A stretch of DNA of 64,000 nucleotides from Verpa conica (lineage: Eukaryota > Ascomycota > Pezizomycetes > Pezizales > Morchellaceae): assembly GCA_033030425.1 (NCBI GenBank), contig JAUFSD010000003.1:744001-808000 (forward strand), written 5' to 3'. Positions 46,976 to 60,347 of the stretch are shown one piece after another (positions within the stretch are counted from its first letter, which is position 1; the number at the start of each line of letters is the position of its first letter). The translations under genes and the position numbers were made by a program. The notes under the pieces were generated by a model. The model had not been told where the DNA came from and did no database searches. It saw only the letters and a list, made by a program, of their open reading frames with translations.

Positions 46976-49642
46976 AGCGGGAGGGAATGTTTCGATACTT
47001 GACTGTGAGGTAGGTAGTATGACTATAAGCAAAGGTCGTTACTGTTGCGTTGCCGTTGCTGCCGTTGCTGCCGTTGCCTCGTTGCTGCCTGCCGCTGTGA
47101 GAGTCTATTCGAAAGGAATTGGTCCCCGCAGAAGTAGAGAAGTGATACGGAGAGATGCCATGGTACCTGAAGTATACAACCTGCCTAAGACTTGGGAATT
47201 GCACCTCAGGGTTCTACAGCTATGATATATGCAGCAGAGAGTTAATGTATTGACTACTCTGCGTGGGTACATATGGGGTGGGATGCATGTACCCTCCCAC
47301 AATTACCACTGCCTCCGCCCACGCCCCCCCTCCTCGTCCTATCCCAGTTAAAGTCTGAAGAGCTTTCCCTTTCCGCTCTCATCCCGACCCACGCGGGCGG
47401 AAGTTGCTTGCGACAGATCTGAATCGGACGTGTCACTTTGAAAGGGCAGACCTAAATAGAGTATAGCGGGGGTGAGGCGACAAGAGTAACGGCCCAACGA
47501 CAGCACAGAGATGGAGGTCCACCAAGGACTCTTGACGCTTTCGCCTTTTCGATTTCAAGGAAAATGCATACAGACCCTTCTTTCCCTTTGCTCCACGGTG
47601 CATACATGTAGTTTCCTTTTGTTTCTGTCCAGGGCCCTGTCCCAAAGTCCAGACCCTCTTCACTTTTGTTCTCCGCGCTACCAACTACCGGTACACACCG
47701 TAGAGTATATTGCTGTCCCCCGTTGCCCCGTCCCCGCCCCCGTCCCCCTCGTATGATCTGTATCAAAGCTTGCTTGCTTGCCTACCTGCTCGCTCTTGTA
47801 AGCATGGAAAAAAAGGTTGTTCATCAGGCGTGCACTCTCACTCGCTGCTCTTTCGCTTCACCTTAGAGGATCATACTAGGGGGGGTCTCTGACGGTTGGA
47901 ATTTCTTTATGCTATAACCTACCGAGACATATACATACATGTAACTTAAACATGTCAGAGCTGGTCACCACGTAGAAATTATTTTTCTGCTTTTTTTTCC
48001 TCCCTCCCTTCTCTTGCGGTGGGAGAAAAGAAAAAGAAAAAGAAAAAACTTTGCTCCTTGCGTGGCTGAGTGAATGGTGACCACTCTACACTCTTGTAAT
48101 CGATGGGCCTGGCTAGGCTTGTATTGTCTGTTCGGGGTTGCCCATCATCGTCATTACCATCATCGTCTGTGTGCCTCTTCCGCTTGTTTCATCGAATCTT
48201 GAAAAAATTGAAGACTTTCCCCCGTGCATTCCCTGAGCCACCTCCCACCAGCGCCGGCAACCACTACCCATACCACCATCACTACCGCTACCGCCACCCC
48301 TAGCACCTACTTATTAATGGGAAACGGGGAGCTGTAAGCCATAACCGACACTCCTTACCATAACTCTCCCCAGACACGCCAGCTAGAGAGTGCACGACAC
48401 CGCACACAGAAAGTACGTTCATCCCCCCCTCCACCCCAACCCGGAGGTGTTGCTTAGCCATACACCCATACACCCATACACCCTTCTCTGACCCTTGCCC
48501 AACCCACGTTACCTGCGTCGGACCTACTGCTCTACATACTACCACTCACTCTCTCACTCTCACTTACACACCTCACTCCCTCACCCCCCATCGTCTCCCT
48601 CTACCCCCCCATCACCCCTTCACCTTCAGTCACTGCTGTTCTTCCCGGTGAATCTATTCACCTGCTAACGCCACTACACGCGATACAGTACGCTCGCTTA
48701 CCAGCCCGTTGTTACCCTGCTGCTATTACATCCCATCGGCTGTCTGGCTTTTTTTGGCTCTAACTTTGCCTACAGCCGCCACGGTCATCGCCGCCGCCTA
48801 AACCCATCCATCATCCAGCAACTGGACTACCCCGACCATCTTCCCCTCTGTGAACCATTCAACACGCAGCACATTTTACGACTAGAAAAGAAAAGAAAAA
48901 AGAAATTCAAGTTACGGAGATAGTGAGAGGAGGAGAAGATAAAGGAATTCGGGATTGTGGGAAGTCAGAAAGGGAGGAGAGATAAAGAGGGAAGGGTCCT
49001 GTAAAGGAGCAGCAGTAGCAGGAGGAGGATAGGACGGGCTACTTTTTCCCTTCTTTCAAAGATAAAAGACGGAATCTGAGGAATACCGGAGCACCAAGAA
49101 TCCCATAATAGGGTCTGCTGCGAAAGTGGGGACGGTCGGACGATCGGAGAAGAGCCTCAGGCAGTGATCCTCTCTCCATATTTCCTAACTTTTGGACCAT
49201 TAGGAAATCAGAGGGGAGAACGGATCGTAGTGTGGTTCTTTTTTTCTTTTTTTCTGAACAAGGCGCCGTCTGTCCCTCGTTTCGAATAAGCTGCTAAAGG
49301 AAAGGGGAAAAAAGTAACTTTTTTTCGCTTGTTTTTCTTGGTTACCTGGGTTTCGAAACGGTCGGAATCAAAGGGTTCGACATCATCGCTGCCATCGACG
49401 CGAACATCACCTAGCAACGATCCACGATCGGCAAAAGCGCTTCAACCAACTTTTTACATCATAAACTACCGACTGGGCTATTTTTCGCTAGATAGATTTT
49501 AAAACATCTTCTAACCAGGGAATACCTTTATCTTTGTCGTTGATTGACGTTGGAAGTTTCGGACTTTCCAGCGTCTCCAAAAGCCGCCAAAATCAGTTCA
49601 ACACCTTCATCACAGACTCCCCCCCCGACCCCGTCGTCGCGT
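46976..49642. other. Intergenic and long pyrimidine-rich leader of the MED19 gene
   Basis: No supported protein gene. 47035-47090 has a short GTTGCTGCC-type repeat. Pyrimidine-rich, TC/CA-rich sequence runs 48100-48760. 49210-49640 leads into the MED19 start. Several short upstream frames exist. This looks like a large promoter plus long 5' UTR, as for many fungal regulators, but no transcript end can be placed. Confidence 0.45.
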
Positions 49643-51372
49643 ATGACAACTCTCTATTCTCACGGCCATCATCCTCACCCACCTCCCCTGGATCAGCCTA
49701 CTCCCCAATCCCCCCCTTTCTACATGTCCGCCAACCATGCTGCTTCCAGCAACAACACAACAACGAAGTTTCACTCATCGGTAGCCGCGGGCGTCTCACC
49801 GCCACACTCCTCTCCACTGACTACCTCATTCTCCAACAATAACTCGCGGCAACAACCGATAGCCACCACAACCAACAATACTCTCCTCACTCCAACCAGT
49901 TCAGCAGCAGGTACAGTCCCACCAACTACATCGCACGAAGATACAGACGGTGATACGAACATGGAGGATGACGATGATAAGTCCCACAAGAGGCGACGGA
50001 TGAGCAGCCCGTACGACCGAAACGCCCCAACAACCGCTCCATCTCTACGGCACCGAAATACTGTATCTGGACCCCAAGGATACATGCCCGATGCATCCCC
50101 CCCGATACCCAGCGAGCATGAGGTTCTCTCCCAGCCAGATGTGTCAACATACTATCTGGTCTGCCCGAAACGTTGGTTACCCTCTTTTTCTCCCCTTTGC
50201 TCCCCCGTGTGCTACGTGGTAAGTAGGTAAAGGCAGAAAAAGAAGAACGAGGGTTAACACGCAACAGCACATGAACCTTCGTATCCAGATCTTACGAGCA
50301 ACCTTCTCACTCTCTACAACCTAAAGCCGATCACAGATTCAGTAGCTCGATTCAATCCAGAGACTGGTGTGAAGAACAAGTTGCGAAAAAGCTACAAGGG
50401 ATTTATCAACGATTTGCCAGGCAAGAATATAGTTGTAACAAAAGCATCACAAACAGAACCCAATTCAGGTGATGGGGCAGGAGATGGTAATAAGATGGAT
50501 CTCTTGGGTAGTTTGTTGATGTGGCCGGAGGAGGAATGGGATAATCAACACGTACATGGGAAAGAGTTGAGTAAAGGGCTAGATATGAGCAAACTGCGCA
50601 AAGGTCTCAACATGACAAAAGGCGATATACCTGGGGTGTGTATCCATTTCATTTATAAATCTTGAAATGTGCACTTTGAGGTCGTTGGTAGGGTGACTGT
50701 AGCAATGACTAACTTCTACTCGTCCAATCAGTTTGATGCCTCGATTCTCGGTCTTGAGGAAGAGCTCCGCCGGAAAACTCCGCATGCCGCTACAACCCCT
50801 GCAGTAGCTGTCGGGACGCCACATGTGAATGGTTCGACTCCTGGGGGTGCGTCTTCAGCTGGGGGAGACGATGCGAGGCCAAAACGGAAGAGGCGAAGAA
50901 GGTATGATGATACGAGCTACGAAGGATATGGAGGAGAGTTCGAAGGAGAGGAGGATGCCCCAGTAAATAATGGAAGTGGTGGTAATGGTCCAGGCGGAGG
51001 TATGGTGGGTAGTGGGAGCTGGAATGAGGAGAAAAAGAAGAAGAAGCGAAAGAAGGTAAAGAGCTCTTGCTTGATATTCCTCTTCTTTTTTTTGGGGGGG
51101 AGCGGGTTGGTGCATTGCTCCAGGCCGGCCTCTACAAAGATGAAAGAAAAAAATTAGCGGGACCAAGGTTCTTGTTTTTTTTTGACTTTTTTAGTTTTAG
51201 GGCTTGGCGATCGTATAGTTTAAGCGAGCACAAACTGACATGAATCGTATAGAACCCCGATATGAATTCACCCAGTGCAGGTGGAGTAGGCGTCGGCAGT
51301 GGCATGAATATGTCACATCATGCACACCATGGTGGCGGAATAACAGTGCACAGCGGCTCGTACGGACGGTGA
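49643..51372 (+). CDS. MED19: Mediator of RNA polymerase II transcription subunit 19 (Rox3)
   Basis: Head-module Mediator subunit. Exons 49643-50171, 50268-50635, 50732-51055, 51253-51372, giving 446 aa. The N-terminal ~140 residues are Ser/Thr/Pro/Asn-rich. The conserved core follows: YYLVCPKPHEPSYPDLTSNL, LTLYNLKPITDSVARFNPET, then NKLRKSYKGFINDLPGKN, then WPEEEWDNQHVHG and IPGFDASILGLEE. A basic stretch PKRKRRRRYDDTSYEGYGGEF precedes KKKKKRKK, and the Gly/His-rich tail HHAHHGGGITVHSGSYGR matches fungal Med19 endings. The first intron uses a weak donor (C/GTTGGT) that was the only one restoring frame and the YYLVC...HEPS motif. The open frame continues upstream without ATG, so 49643 is the likely start. 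Confidence 0.9.
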
Positions 51373-54264
51373 TTTCCTTAGATAATTCGCAAATGGAAGG
51401 AAGAAAGCCAATTACTAGCCCAGTGGAGCATTAGCCTTGGTCTTCCCCCCCAGTCTAGTTCGACGATAAAAACACTTACTCAATCGGTAAAAAATCGAAG
51501 GGCAAAAGCATTTCTTTGCTGGAAGCCGGGGAGAGCACTCTCCATCAGTTCCAACGTTTCTTTTCTTTTGGCTTTTTGTACTGGGTTTTTTTTTCTCATC
51601 ATCTTCCTAACTGTTTATGGGTATCCTATTCAATTCTCTGTTCCTTCTTTAGTTCTTTTTTCTTCGTGGATTGTGTGCTCGTTTTTCGTATTGTTTTTTT
51701 CTTGTGTGTTGGGTGGTCTTTCACACGGATTATTATAGAGAAAATGTGGACATTGGGGGTTGAATGTTAGGATGGGATGATCTACAAAGCATCGGGTTGG
51801 AAGGCTCAGCTAGGTGGAAATAGGATCGGATAGGGGAATGGGATCACCGGTTTAACAGTTTAGCCTGCATAACTGTCTGCCTTGCAGCTTTACGTTAGTA
51901 GGGATTCTAATCCCGGTATTAAGATCTATCGGTTTGGTCTATATCTGCAACTACTTTATACGAATAGTGGACTCTTGGGTTTTCATGGTTTTTTTCCTTT
52001 TTTTTTTTTCCCTCATTGCGTTCTGTTCTTGGGCTTTTTGGAGTTTTCTTGTCCCTGGTTCTTTTACGATTGTTGTTCTCCTTCCGGATGGATGATTGCT
52101 TTCTTCTACATATAAAACCTTCTGTATTCTATGTACTCAGACTAAGTGGTTCTTTTCATGTTTTTTTGGAACTACTATGTCATTTCATTGCTCTTATTTT
52201 CTTTCTTGATGCCTTTTTCTCTCTGCCTCCCACAATACCCATTTATCCTTTCACGCCTACACACATCACTATACCTTCACTTTATTACCCCAGAGTCAGT
52301 ATTACCCTAATACCTTGTGCACAAAAAAGACATCCAAGCTAAAGAGAGTAAGTACATAAATAAACCAAGTTTATATAAACTAGGGATAGTTTGATAGCTA
52401 GAAACTTTCACTTTGAGTCATTTTTACCTTTTCAATGTTGGCTACTGAGGGATACGCATGTATATACCTAACCAGAATCGCGAGGATAGGGTGAATGAAA
52501 CTTTATATTTTTTTTATATCTATTTGACTCCTTTGAGTAGAACTGGTGGTGGTGTCTGCCTTGTTGTGTTTCGGGTGTGTAACCCTTTACAGTGGGTGGT
52601 ACAAAATATTGGGGCTCGGCCAAGGTACCGGTAACACTGATTTCCCCAGGTGGTATCTTTTTATTTGGATGAGTGTTTCTGACGTGGCCTGAGGAGGAAA
52701 CGATAAGGTTGTGAAATGAGGGGGAATATTCTTTCTATTTCCTTTTTGCGGGGAGAGAATTTTTTTTTCTTCTCCTTCCCCTTCGCTTCTATAGGGCTGG
52801 CTGCTGGTTCCGAGGCTCTATTGTACTGTTTGTGTTTGTTTTTTCCCCCTCCTTCTTTGTCCCTGACCTTCTAGTTGTGGGGGGATTTGCTGCTTTAGCA
52901 GGTATTTACAACTACTGGTTATAGCGCTACCAATTGTTGATCCCCGATATAGCCTCGCATGGGTTTCGTGAATCGGATGAGTTGACGTTATGTCGCTACA
53001 GGTTCTGGATGTGTCTTGCGCTTGGTTTCATCACGTGATAGCGTGACGTGTTGAGTGATGACCTAATTTCGCAGCCTTCTGGGGGAATTCTAATTTTCGC
53101 GTCGTTTCACGTCTCGTTTAATGAAACCTTAGTGAAAAAGGGCATTTATTCCCCTAGGTTGAAACATGCCATAACTTATCAGATTTTCTGCATGCATTAT
53201 AAGATATAGTTCATGGTTGTGACCCGTTTCCTTATTGGAATGATTGCATTATCAAATATCACTCGAGTTGTTGGTCACCTGATATGATTGGAACATATGA
53301 GTTTACACGAAAAGAGTGTCCCTTAATAAAACAAATTTACTCATGCAGTCGATAGGTTATCAAAAAAAATGAATGAATTAGGTCAGAAATATATTAATCA
53401 ATCCCACGCCCTCTAGGCTCTGAGCCGCACATAAGGAAAGGCCCTGACAAAGCCTATATGGAGTATTTGTATAGGGTACTTTGCCTTTAATAGCTGACTT
53501 TTATATTGTCCAAAGTGTACGTATATTCCTTAATTACCTGGGGAGTTATTAAACGCCTAGATTTCGATCTTATTCACTACGGTCCGTTAGCGAAAAATAG
53601 TAGGGGTGTACTATAGGAATTAGAGGGGGTTCTTATATTTAAAGTGACACTGTAGTCATTATCTGCCTGAATTACCCCTTTCACCTTCAGGCATACAAGT
53701 CGGTTCTTGGTCGATGTAAGTGATGTTGGGGTTTAGGAGTAATTAAGTTTTTCTTGAGTGTAGTGGTGTTTGGTGTTTCTTGGTGTTTGATGGGGGGACT
53801 GGTGAGAATGAGGATATGTTTTTGAGAGGTGAAAGGTCCTATTTATGAAGGAAAAGGAACTATACTGGTGAAGAGAGTTGACTGTTGCCTTCTGAGTACG
53901 TATCTAGAAGAGGAATCACAAGTTCTATGTACACCTTACAGATATATATTATTTCTAGTACCCCTTGAAAGTCCTACTAATCTTGAAACTCCTGTCTGCG
54001 TGAGCGGTTGTACTTTATTTAGCCTTACGATAGAGATCATCTGTTAATTTTGAATTTTAAGAAATGGTTTTTTTAAATATTAGTATCCTAAAGTCTGGGT
54101 TTAGATGCATTTCTGGTTCTGATACTCCATTCATATTATTAGAAAGGTCCGGGAGATATTAATTCGGCAACCCATATGCGTAGCTATCTATGTACATATA
54201 ATAGCCCGCAATGTTATCACTATTATAGTCGCTAAGATATTTTTAGTTGAATAGTTAAAACATG

Positions 54265-54853
54265 TATATGTTCTGGCCCGTTGGGGGGACCTGCCTATCG
54301 GGGGGACGTCCCCTGAACGGGCCAGCCTGGGAGCGGACAGGTAGGCATCCCCTGAATGGGTTACCTGTTGGAGGGATACCAGTGTCCCCCATATGGGTAG
54401 GTGATAAATCATAGCTCAATTAATACAGGAAATCCTAAATAAATTAAGTGAGTAGTCAGAGAAATATCAGCCTATCCTGAGATTATTTTAAGATTTTTTG
54501 TGATTTTATACCATGCATTGTTGTCTCTAGGGATTTTTATATTGTGGGCGCTTTTTAGTAGCAAATAATAGTTATATGTTATCTGATAGATATGGGTGCT
54601 TTATAAGCGATGTACTTGAGTAAAATAGGATTTAATAGAGTAAAATAGCTGTCTACCTGTTCAGGGGATGCAGTGTGTCCCTCCAATGGGTAGCCCATTG
54701 AGGGGATGCCCTATAAAACTGATTTATAGCTACCCATTGGAGGGATATCCCCCCAACAGGTAGCCCATTGGGGGGATATCCCTCCAACAGGCCGGCCCGT
54801 TCAGGGGACGTCCCCCCGATAGGCAGCGTCCCCTGAACGGGCCAGAACATATA
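54265..54853. mobile_element. Fold-back element with GC-rich subrepeats (family G)
   Basis: The left arm (TATATGTTCTGGCCCGTT, 54265 to ~54330) and right arm (~54788-54853) are inverted copies. Each arm also carries many short related units of the form CCCATTGGAGGGATA or CCCGTTCAGGGGACGTCCCC, in both orientations, about a dozen in all. These are small palindromes in their own right. The centre (54420-54650) is AT-rich and different. The GC-rich arms stand out sharply from the AT-rich flanks. A frame of 65-74 codons through each arm is produced by the repeat and is not a gene. Confidence 0.8.
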
Positions 54854-56645
54854 TATGATCTTTTGAAGTAGGTATTGCGGAATTTCAGCTGTTAACTACT
54901 CTAACGCTCAAGGTATCCACAAGGGTCGACGCTGCACAACATGCGACCTAGCTTCAGATTATTTTTCGGTATCTATTTTAGGAAAGATGTGCCACATCTT
55001 TCGGTAGCTTGTTTTAGCGACTTTCCCTGGTATCTGGATAGGTGCAAAAAATACCCCTGAGCTCTTTTCTTGGATCTACCCGGGTATGAGGTTAACTGGG
55101 TATATACCCATGCATAAAGCCAAACAAACTCAAGCCCAGTAATGATGTTATTTTATAGTGGTATACATTTACGTACTATATATTGTGCTCACTCTCCTTT
55201 CATCATCTTCACTATCTCTTGCATACTTATTTATATACCTGAAGTATATTTTTACTTCTCTCAAATTTATTTCTCTTCTATGGAAGCGTAAATTGGTCAA
55301 ATATTTAATATGGGTAGTAAATTGTAGTAGGTTCAAGAGCAAGAATACTATACCCTAATGCTTATAAAGACTATGAGCTTTAAGTTATTGCTGATATAGT
55401 TAGCTATACTTTCAGCAGTAACTATAAGATGTCGAATGCAATATTGTAATATAGCTGTAGCTAAATGTAATGAAATTAGTTTTAACGAGTATTTATCCTA
55501 AGTCAAGTCGAGGCCGCTGTTAATAACCACGGCCCTCTAGAGTAATTTAGGGACTTCTGTAGTATAGTTCTACTACCACAGGTTTCTAGGGAAAACTTAA
55601 TTAGGGTCTGTCTAATTATTTGAATTCACGTGGACTTTGTGAGCACGTATGTTCAAACATGGATTACCCTTACTGTGAAATTTCGGGCAAGCAACCCATA
55701 TCAAAGAGCCAGGATTTCCTGTAAAAGAGCACTCTTCTTTTCTTCGCCCAAAAAAATATTTTAGGGAGGGCTGTGATTATCCTGCCTTAGGAACTCGCGA
55801 TCTATTGTGGTTGCTATGCAGAATCTATGTACTCGACAACATATTACCCGGCCAGATCATTCGCTACGTACGAGGAAACGTGGCATACCAGCCTCAGACA
55901 ATGCAAGAAGTATTTCGGCTCTTGAAGTCCACGTGGAGCTCATTAATGTGTCGCAAGGGGAATGCAGTTTGATAGGTGATCAAAGGCCGGCCGACATGTA
56001 TACCTTATTCTAAAAATCTAATATATACCTAGTGACCATACGTTCAAGGGAAATCTATTGGTAGCCCCCTTGGCTGAACCCCCTTTGACCACATGGAGAC
56101 TGTACCTGCAGCCTTTTGAATTCAGGCACCTACTTCCTTGCATCTGTTTTATAAATTGCACATCTTGGTAGGTCACACCACCACTACTGTCATTGTAGGA
56201 ATAGCTAATTCCGAGTCTACAGTCTCCGGTAGAATTAATGCGAAAATGCGCCACTCAGGACTCAGAGGTCTGATTGGTATTTGGTGTCATCAACGAAGAT
56301 TCTAGTAGTGAGCACTGGCCACAAAACCCTTGCTCGCTAACCCCTGTTTTCGCAATAATTCGACCGGAGACTGTATGATAGAGACCATCACATATACCCT
56401 ATTACATCATAATATGACGTAGGTGGATCATTTATCAGGATAATGTCTCACCTCCAAACCTCAGACAGATAGAACTGCCACTAAGAGCCACGGATCTATA
56501 TAATATACGGTATCAAACTATGAAACAGACTCGACTCAGGAGTTTGTATTCACTTTTTAAACCGAGTATATATCACCCTAGTGTTTATTTCTCCAACTAT
56601 ACCATTCATCTATTTAGGGAAGGTGCCTTCTACTCGCTGAAAAAC

Positions 56646-56856
56646 AAGTCTGTTGGTTTCGGTACCCCTAAAACCAAACCACACTAAAGCTTAACTTCTT
56701 ATAACATTCATAGAAGAACTATATATTTTCATCAATAAATATTAAAATTTTAAGGTAAGTGTATTTTTTTTAATCTGCTAGAAATTTACTAGTATTCTGA
56801 GTAAACCATTGATAATTTTCGGTTTTAGTTGTGGAAGTACCAAAATCAACAGACTT
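56646..56856. repeat. Possible MITE with imperfect ~30-bp inverted repeats (family H)
   Basis: AAGTCTGTTGGTTTCGG with CCCCTAAAACC (56646-56675) mirrors GGTTTTAG ... AAAATCAACAGACTT (56821-56856), with a 6-nt length difference. The interior is AT-rich and includes a run of T. The arms are more diverged than in the other families. Confidence 0.5.
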
Positions 56857-57970
56857 ACATCCCCGGCCCTCTTTTTTTTTGAGAGGGGGGGGTATTCTTT
56901 CAGAGTATTGGTCTGCTAGGCTCATACGCCTTCCAAAGCCAGCATCAAGGCTTCTTCAATGCTCAACTGAAAGCACTCACCATGCCAAAATGCTACTCAT
57001 AAGAATTCTTACTCAATAGAGCTATATTTTTCCTAACCCGAAAGTATAGGTAGTCACTAAGTGTCTGCTATAACCATAAGACCACTGTAAGTCTATTAAA
57101 TTTCCCCTAAATAATTTATCATGATCGGATGCAAGGAAGTAGCCCTAAACAGAAATCTAGAGTGTAAGGAGCAGTCTAGTTATAGAATAAGATAAGCGTA
57201 CTATATTTATCTCATAATTATTTTTATAGCAAGGTGTGTAGAAAGCCAGCAAGTGGGTTCAAAAATATTAGCTGATTAAGGTATATTGAGTCCTTATGTG
57301 CTTGGGCTTGGCGTAAGAAAATTCGTTTAGGTAATTAGTGCTGTAAAGGATTTATATATGTATCTAGTTACTCGGGTGTGGAATGACTACTTATTGGAAA
57401 ATGTATAAATATTTATGGGCATCACCCATGATTAAGGTCCCTGGGTTAGATAATTGATTACTCTGGCGATACAAACTTGTTGTGCGTAACCCACTAAAGC
57501 CAGCAACCTAATAACCTACGCGTGACAAGTAAACTTCGCTATGTGAGAAATAAATTTAGTGAAAAAATTATCGGTTAAGCTATTGGGGGTCCGATTCTAC
57601 CTTTATTTAATGATAAGCCCTATTAAATGGTGCCTAGCCTAGTTCTCTCAAGTCACGCCACGCATATAAGTACCAAAAACAACCAAGATATCCGAATCAC
57701 CATCGATCACTCGTGGCATAAAATTAATTCCAGAGCTTTAAATCTTTAATTCTATGTAGCCGTCGCCACGGCCCTTGTAAAAAAGCATCCTTCCCTTATA
57801 ACCCTTTAATTCTAGAACCTTAGGTCTTTCCCATGTCACCCCTCCAATTAATGAGGGATAATACCAAACGAAAAAGACAGGAACGTGGCCGGCGGAAGAA
57901 AACAAAAGATTACTCATACATCCTCAAACTCTAGTAGCAATTGCGATAGTGATCTCGCCTCTGTACGAAT

Positions 57971-60347
57971 TTAGACCTCGGCACACCCAACGGCAACAGC
58001 GACTGGTAAAGGTAACGGCATCCCCGCACCCTTCACAGCAGCGATTTTAGGGCTCGACTTCTTACGTCGTTGAGTGACAGGCTCAGGTACGGATGAAGGA
58101 TCATCTTTTCGCGCCTTCTCACGTTTCACAGCATCCTTAACCCATCTAGCAATCATGCTAGCGCGCTCCGTAGAGATGGGATATTCCTTCCCGCCGTCTT
58201 CCTGAGCCCAGCGTTTGGGAGCATTGATTTGTTGCTGCTGAAGTTGAAGCTTCTTATTATTGTCGTCCTTGGAAAGAACCAATGCCGAAGTTGCTGATGA
58301 CGAAGAGGATGAAGATGAGGTCAAGAGCTTCTGCTCGCTGGTCGAGAACGTGGGAGATATGGGGCTTGTGGGGCTTGGTAGCGGTGCCGGAGAGCATAGT
58401 CCTTCCCAGGTGGATTCGAGGCCAACGTAATTATTAGTCTTGCGGAGCATCTCGATCCAATCCGCTCTTGCTGGGGAACGCGCTGCAAGAAAGATAGGGT
58501 ATCCATCGCAGACTCGAGCGAGGCGCGCAACCATGTATGCGTGGCGGAGCAACTCTTTTTGTGGGGTTTGGATAAGGACGTGGCAGAGGAGGACACTGTG
58601 CAGTGCGTCTGTGAGGAGAGGATGGTATGTTATAGCCTCATTTGATTCTGCGAGGAACGCCGCAGCTGCAGCAGCGACGGCAGAGGAAGTTGATGAGGAG
58701 GGAGTTGAAGAGTTGCTACTGAAGGCTGTGGCAAGCGTATTGCAGGGATATTGTGGGAGAGAGGCTGGGGGTGAGGTGAATAGTGTTGAGACAGGATATA
58801 CTGGCGGAGAGGGGAGACAATTTCCAGGCCTTCCGTTGACGCTATTTCCTGTATTACTATTACCACCTCTACTATCTTCATCATGGTTGTTACTCTGGCG
58901 GTAAAAGATTTCCAAAAGTTTTCTTGAATCCTTCTCCATGTTATTCGAGTCACTGCCATTCGTGCGGGCATTATTTGATCTGCTCAGTTCCTCATTCACC
59001 TTCCTCAAGAAGTCCTCAGTGGTCTCAGCCGGAAGACCGGGAGTGTAATCGAAATTAGACAGAAATTTTATGAAATCCCTCAAAGCCCTTTTGGCATTTG
59101 TTCTGACAATTTTCCTGGCGGTCTCTCTTTTTGTATTGGCTTCTGCTTCTGCGGCCTGCGCGCTCCCACCTAATGCAGCAGCAGCACTAGCTTTTGGGGT
59201 CAAAGTTGCCTCAATATGCCCAGAGGCAATAGTCAAGTATGTTGAGGCCCTGTGGAAGAGTAATTGTGCCTCTAGGCTACTCGGCTGGTCCTCCTCCTCA
59301 GTCCTGTTATTTTCCCCATGCCTCGTAGAGCCATTACTTCCAATCCTTCCACCAAGCACCATTGAACTAGTATCATGCCCATGCCTCGTCTTGCAAATAC
59401 TCAGTGCAGTCGTTAAATCTGCAGCAGCGCTGACATAATCTTCTTTAAACCCCTTCGTGACAGCCCTAGTCCTCAATGGCGCACCTTCACTCGGCCTTTC
59501 TGCGATAACGTCATCGAGTGGCTTTAAAGATGTGCACTTTGCGAGCATCCGACTCGGGATCTTTTCGTGAAAAAAGTGCACATACTTTGCATCAGGGTCC
59601 TCCGGATTCCTCTGCAACACCAGATTCGCCACATCCTCTAATGAACTTGCAGACTGCATAGTTGCCACAGACGCCGCGATTTCATCCAACTTGTACGCTC
59701 TTGCCAGCTTCTGCGTCGCCAACTCACGCATCCTGTGCTTCCGTTCCCTACTTAACCGGGGAGCTGGACCCCCACCTGCTATCCCAAGACCTAAAATACC
59801 TGCTGCTCCACTACTGAGAAGCCCACCATCCTTCATAACGGCCGACGAAGCAACTCCGGAGGCCGCACGCACGGCAAGGTTTGTCGCGTCATCAACAAGC
59901 TTACGAATCTTGACAAGGTCGTAGAGAACCGCGGGGTCGATCGGGCGCGGACGGGGCGCGTGGTAGTTGCTATGCGCGAGTGATTCAAGCACCTCCGGGG
60001 GTAATTGAAGCCACGGGCCGTGGAAGGATGAGATGTAGCGCCAATGCCTATCCAAACCCATAAAGTAATTAGCTGGATGAAGTTTCTAATTCGGAGTCTT
60101 TTTCTCTTTCTTTTGCGGCTGACAACTCTTCAACTCCCCTCCCAGTGTATTTCTACAAGTAAAGGGGTAAGGAAGAGGAGTAGGTAAGATCGATAGAGGG
60201 CGCGCGCAATAGGCGCAAAAAACTAACGTACTTGTTTCGACAGATTATCAATGCCGACGATGATGGCGGCGCAGATTCACCCTTCTCCCCCGCCACCCCC
60301 TTGGCGGCTTTGTTCTTCTTGTTGGTTTTAGGATTGGACATGTTCAT
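57971..60347 (-). CDS. Conserved fungal protein of unknown function, 730 aa
   Basis: Two exons: 60347-60232 (MNMSNPKTNKKNKAAKGVAG) and 60047-57971. The join gives RNKHWRYISSFHGPWLQLPP, a motif I associate with an uncharacterised filamentous-fungal family; an apparent ATG at 60061 lies in the intron and is not the start. The helical central part (LRTRAVTKGFKEDYVSAAADLTTALSICKT ... LEAQLLFHRASTYLTIASGHIEATL) has the spacing of TPR-like repeats. A Ser/Asn-rich linker and a basic C-terminus (QRRKKSSPKIAAVKGAG) follow. The N-terminus is Lys-rich and without a signal peptide. A protein-protein interaction scaffold is a reasonable guess, no more. Confidence 0.8.

Larger units (their letters stand above)
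51373..57970. other. 6.6-kb gene-poor interval
   Basis: T-rich 3' flank of MED19 (51.4-52.9 kb), then AT-rich DNA with no supported gene. Inverted-repeat elements at 54265-54853 and 56646-56856 are listed separately. Short frames at 53829, 55158, 55807 and 56831 show no family features. Confidence 0.6.

Noticed and set aside
46976..47300. Alanine-rich plus-strand frame upstream of RAD10
   Set aside because: Encoded by a GTTGCTGCC repeat; no other support for a gene.
54653..54850. Frames of 65-74 codons in the 54-kb repeat
   Set aside because: They translate the GC-rich subrepeats in both arms and show no protein features.
60061..60061. ATG at the head of the long 730-aa protein frame (MGLDRHWRY)
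   Set aside because: The splice acceptor at 60048-60049 joins exon 1 to give NKHWRYISS; the ATG is intronic.
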